This document shows positions 59,913-64,000 of a stretch of 64,000 nt of DNA, piece by piece. Below the pieces are notes generated by a model. It worked only from the letters and a program-made list of their open reading frames with translations, did not search any database and was not told the DNA's origin. How positions within the stretch are numbered: the stretch's first letter is position 1; each line of letters starts with the position of its first letter. Made by a program: the position numbers and the translations under genes. Location of the stretch: the NCBI GenBank assembly GCA_002150815.3, contig NDFF03000172.1, positions 1 to 64,000 on the forward strand, read 5' to 3'. Source of the DNA: Grammothele lineata (taxonomy: Eukaryota > Basidiomycota > Agaricomycetes > Polyporales > Polyporaceae).

Positions 59913-62130
59913 TTACCAGAGACCTTCCACGTATGTGTAAAGCCGCTGCATCTCCTCTCCTCGCTGAATGGTGAGCTCTACAGGCGTCGACACGCGCCCA
60001 TCACCGCTGCGTAAGGGCAGGGCCACATATGTCGCTCCCGACACCGAGATTGTCGGAGGATGGGGACTCATGAGCGGATGAGGACTCGTGTAGTTCATGC
60101 TGAGGGATACGTCCGAGGGTAGTGCCGCAGGAAAATCCCGCCGTATAAGCTGGTGAAATCGGGTGCGATGTCGCTCGAAGTCGACGCGCGCGAGGTGCTG
60201 GAAGAACAGGGCGTCGCGCTTAGCGAACCCTGCTGCCTCCACGTCACGTTTATCTGTGCAGCCGACGGCTTATGGTCAGCCGTAGTATCTCGTCTGTGAC
60301 AAGAACGGTTTGCTTACGAATTTGTAGTTGGTATTGTTTGGTCTTACATTCGTTTCGGTGGTCGTTCCAGCACAGCCGCTGGCATTCCTGGTGCACGCGG
60401 TTGTATTCAACACCACAGGATGACAGAGTGTTTTCGGGACGACGCACCTTCGAGCAATACAACACATCCTTGCAGCCCTTGCAGCAACGCAGAGCACCAC
60501 GGTATGCCTGTATCTGGTCGCACTGAGTCGCAGGTCAGTTCTGTTTCTTGCCTCTCAACGATTGATGTCACTAACCTCGGTGTTGCCACAGACAGAGGTG
60601 ACATAACGTCGTGCAGTCCGCTCGCGTTTGTATGTCTTTAGGACCTCAAAACGCTCTGGAGCGAGTGACGCCATGATGTCCCACCGCCTCTGAAGTTCCG
60701 AGTCGGCTATGCCCGCCGCAAGAGCTCCGCCTCTCTGGTTCATGAGGGTCTTCAACGCGGGCGCAAGGGCGGAAATCGCAGTGGGATAGACTAGCAGACC
60801 TATGAACGTTTCGAGTATTATCACCAAGTTCTCCGAGTGGGCAGGGCTGATCGCCGGCTGCCCCGAGAACATACGACATGTGTCGTGAAGGGTACGGACA
60901 AAGCCGCCACGAGCTGCCTGCGCGACGCATGTACACTGTGAACGCGAGTCGAGGAATGCATACGAGAGCATTTCTATGCCCCAGAGCGTAGGGTCCGAGA
61001 GCGCTAGTCGTTCCCGGGTGTCGTTCGTGCGCTCAGCGACTTCCAAAGGGCGACCAATATGTCGTGTTAAGAGCGGCACCGCATCAGCGACAAGGATGGC
61101 GGTGAACAGTGGGGGATGGTGTCGGAAGTGGCTGAGGATGCCGAAGAACTTGAGAGGGATATACCAGGACTGCGACTGTTCCGTTGTAGCCACAAGCATG
61201 CGCTCGAGGCGCGCGAGAAGGCGTCTCGCGAGCGCGTCTACGTCGCCGCCGCCCACGCGCACGAGCATCTTCAACTGCTCGAGTTCGAACCTGTCGATGA
61301 TGTCGAAGAACATGCTGGTGCTCCAGTCAGTATCTGTGCCGGATACTCCGTGACGATGGACATCGTCACAATTCAACCATAGCTGTGTCGCCATCTCCAA
61401 AGACGAGGGCTCGCCGAAGAATTTGTCTTCAAGCCGACTGCTACGTGTCGTGATAAAGATGAGAACGTGGGTGAGTGCCCGAGCTGCTATGGACCGCATT
61501 GGTGTTCCCAATAAATTCGTGTCGGCAGCAGAGATGGCCCAGGCAACCCATTTGTATAGGTCTGACCAGACGTTCATCAAGCGCCGCTCCAGCTCCAGGT
61601 TGACATGTTGGTCTTCGCGAGAGGCGAGCTCGCTAAGAGAGACGATGACGGACAGACGGATGCGAACACGATCAGTTACGCCACCAACGCTGTCCGATGG
61701 CATAGGATCTTCGCTCAAGAGAGGCAGTGTTGTGTCCAGCAAGTCTGAGAGGGTCATATTCGCCTGCGGTTGTTCCCATAATTCTATGACAGTTTCCAAA
61801 GAATCGGGACAACCTGCAAGAGCAGCTGTGATGACCTATAAGAGGAAAGCACAATAAGCACGTGCACTTGCTAGGAACAGTCCTATAGACAGTCAAGGTT
61901 GCCTGAAGGGCTGAAATTCTCCGTTCGCAGACGTTGTCTTCGTGGATCGTGCACGGAAGGCCCCACTCCGAGGGCACCCTACCGAGTCTCAGGCTTCACG
62001 CGACGGATATTGAACGTACCCTTTGCGGATCTGATAAGAACTCGTGGCGAATCGTATCTCCTTTGGAGTGGATGGCTCGCTCTGTGGATGCGGAAGCTCC
62101 CTGACGACCACCCCGAGTTGATCGAGACAT
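59913..62130 (-). CDS. MYND-type zinc finger protein, copy 4
   Basis: Five exons (62130-62020, 61835-60576, 60522-60448, 60387-60318, 60253-59913) give 618 residues. Start MSRSTRGGRQGASASTERA and exon 1 end FLSDPQR parallel the other copies. The helical domain begins VITAALAGCPDSLETVIELW. The finger reads CGNTEC, CKGC, YCSKECQRL and HRNEC with all zinc ligands. The C-terminal domain (DVEAAGFAKRDALFF) ends in LYTYVEGLW. The identical exon phases and finger-exon sizes show that the four copies come from one ancestor. It is the outermost member on the right; function unknown. Confidence 0.85.
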
Positions 62131-62884
62131 AGTACCCCGGCTAGACGGAAAAGTCAGCAGATTGTCCATTACAGCGAAGGGGGAAAGGTCTATGTTTCGA
62201 CGACATACCTGAAAGCAGGATGTTGGGGGGTTAGGTGTATGGGGAGACCAGCAGTCACCGTGAAAATTGGAGTAAGAGAGTGAGTAAGAGGCTATACGCG
62301 AGTCGAAGCTCGAGTACTGCCCCGCTTGCGCCGTTGACAGAGAGACGGGTTCTTTCGAGCACGCTGCATGACATAACGTAATAACACCAAGTGGGATAGG
62401 GTAAAGTTTATACCTGAAAGTTGCTTCTCATCTCAGACCACTTGAACACCCTAGTGCATTAAAAACCATGATGTGGCATATGCGATAGATGGTGGAAGAG
62501 TGTGGTGGGACCCATGGAAGATGACCCGACTCGGAGTTATGAGTCAGACGCTCGAGGTATTGTGCCGCGCCGCTCGGGCCGATGGCCATCCGTATTCCTT
62601 GGACTCGGCCTCAACGTTCAACACTCGTCGTACTCACTGTCATTGACTTTGTCGACCCCTCTTTCGACTTCGCCCACTGTGACTGCCATGATGAATACAA
62701 TTGCTGCAAAGGCATTGCACTCTCCCATCCTGCGTGTTTAGCCCTGGTCTCTTGCTATATCTCTTATCTCATCGTCTCTCCGGTGGGGAGCTCAAGCTAC
62801 AAAAGCTGAAAAGCAGCGAAGAAGACCGGCCAGCCTGGACCCTTCCTACATCCAAGCTTCTTACAACCACATTCTAGAGCCACC
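62131..62884. other. Intergenic, nothing recognised
   Basis: This is the promoter side of MYND copy 4. A plus-strand stretch at 62580-62810 has a cysteine cluster (FAHCDCHDEYNCC), but it is short and has no family I know. Confidence 0.35.
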
Positions 62885-64000
62885 ACCCACAGGGAGAAAC
62901 ATTTCGTATTCCACAATGAGCCAGCGTATGTCAATACCTGGACCCCTTCGAATTGTCTCCTTATCCATTTTCTTTTCGTTTCTCTGCAACCTTTTCCTAG
63001 CAATGTACCTCTGCGCCCCTCACTGGCGACCGTATACCAAGCTATCAAACTGGGACCCAAGGATGAGTTAGACGAACTGTTGAGGGTCGCGACCGAGCTA
63101 GGAATCTGGTAGTGCGTATCTCTCTTCTGCTCGCCTCTTGTTTCTCCGTGCAAACCGTACTCTCTAGCTTCAAGACGTTTGGGGTTGGCGAAGGGCCGGG
63201 ACGTGGGATACGTTTATGACGGGTTGTGAGCGGATTAATGCTCTGCGACTAGGAGAGACTTCAAGCTTCAAGTTCGAGCAAGGTGACTCGGACCAAGGCG
63301 TGCCCTTCAGGTGAGTACCGCCCACTCTTCACCCCCGGACATTGGGCCAAACTTGTGGGTTTTAGGGGCACGAGTGGAAGAGGGTCCGGACGACTATGGT
63401 ACACGTAGCGTCACCGAGTTGGACAATGTCTCCAGGAAGAACGGGCTTGCCTGGTCCGCCATGGAAGGGCACACTGCGACATCGGCGACGCAATCAACGT
63501 CTCGGGAGGCACTATTCGCTCCAACATACATCGCGTTCTGTGCTTAGACTCGTACCGCGCCCCCGTCACTGTCTCCACACTCGTACGTTCCCATGCTTTA
63601 CCTGAGCATATCTTCCCTAGCCACCGTCTTTATCCCTACTTTAACTTTCTTTTCCTGAATCTGTCTCGTCTCGTTCACGCACCTCCCAAGCTTCCACCCA
63701 AGGAGCAAGCTCAGCTCGGGCTCTACCTAGTCGTATTCTTCCCCCCTGAACGCATACCTCTACGGTACAAGTAAACTCCGGGTGCTGCCACGAAGGAATG
63801 GCTCGGGACCCGCCGGACGCGTTAGCAAAGTCATGGGCTACAATGTGCGTATCCACGCGTCGTGGTAGTAGTCCGGGCGAGGCTAATGCGGCGTTGTGTG
63901 GCAGGGAGCGAACAGGTGGAGGACTGGGCATGGGACGGAAGACCGTATCATCCCAGACATGAGCACAATCCGAGCTCTGGAGGCTTCGTCACCAGCGTAG
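62885..64000 (+). pseudogene. 2-oxoglutarate/Fe(II) oxygenase-like gene (isopenicillin-N-synthase type), shortened
   Basis: Pieces in order: VPLRPSLATVYQAIKLGPKD, ELDELLRVATELGIW (N-terminal domain, like the segment before FFYVxNHG in the family), TSSFKFEQGDSDQGVPF (like the EEKxKFEQGD segment), DIGDAINVSGGTIRSNIHRV near 63490-63537 (double-stranded beta-helix end with the distal metal histidine), LPPKEQAQLGLYLVVFFPPE near 63690-63755, and a tail ending GGFVTSV with TAG at the last bases of the window. Between the FEQGD piece and the IHRV piece only about 180 bases remain, so the part that normally holds the HxD metal site is missing. Frames also shift between pieces. Probably a dead or deletion-bearing copy. 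Confidence 0.5.

Overview
The window looks like nuclear DNA of a filamentous basidiomycete, most likely an Agaricomycete. Genes are cut by many introns of about 50-70 bases with GT/AG borders. The gene families are typical mushroom or polypore expansions: MYND-finger proteins, HET-domain proteins, DUF6534-type seven-helix membrane proteins, microsomal P450s, and an FMN-dependent alpha-hydroxy-acid dehydrogenase. I saw no rRNA, CRISPR array, convincing tRNA or autonomous transposon.

The layout is a decayed mirror. Left to right: two tandem MYND genes (2.3-7.7 kb, +); an intact FMN dehydrogenase (7.9-9.7, -); an acidic-tailed uncharacterised protein (10.8-12.5, +); a HET protein (12.9-15.5, -); a dead FMN dehydrogenase (16.1-17.7, -); an alpha/beta hydrolase (18.5-19.9, -); a DUF6534 protein (20.5-22.5, -); P450-A (23.2-25.3, -); P450-B (26.2-28.4, -); and an MFS exporter (29.5-31.8, -). 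A divergent promoter separates the exporter from a cyclopropane-fatty-acid-synthase-like methyltransferase (32.7-35.0, +). Then the paralogues return, mostly in opposite orientation: P450-A' (35.5-37.6, -), DUF6534' (38.8-40.7, +), P450-B' (42.1-44.3, +), hydrolase' (44.8-46.2, +), dead FMN dehydrogenase (47.2-48.6, +), HET' (49.1-51.8, +), a 3' remnant of the acidic-tailed gene (52.1-52.6, -), and two MYND genes (53.7-55.9 and 59.9-62.1, -). An unrecognised gene lies near 57 kb. Fragments of a 2-oxoglutarate/Fe(II)-oxygenase-like gene lie at 62.9-64.0 and perhaps at 58.4-59.4.

The central genes (SAM-dependent methyltransferase, MFS exporter, four P450s, two alpha/beta hydrolases) look like a small-molecule or lipid-modifying cluster with an exporter. 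There is no recognisable polyketide, peptide or terpene backbone enzyme in view. An 18-base motif lies upstream of both hydrolases and of P450-B, and a near-match lies in the exporter/methyltransferase promoter, which suggests shared control. The flanking HET and MYND genes belong to fast-evolving families and probably form the unstable border of the cluster.

Gene models were spliced by eye. The four MYND models (612-618 residues) and the left HET model (837 residues) close in frame with consistent splice sites. Other exon borders are approximate and the stated spans are the reliable part.
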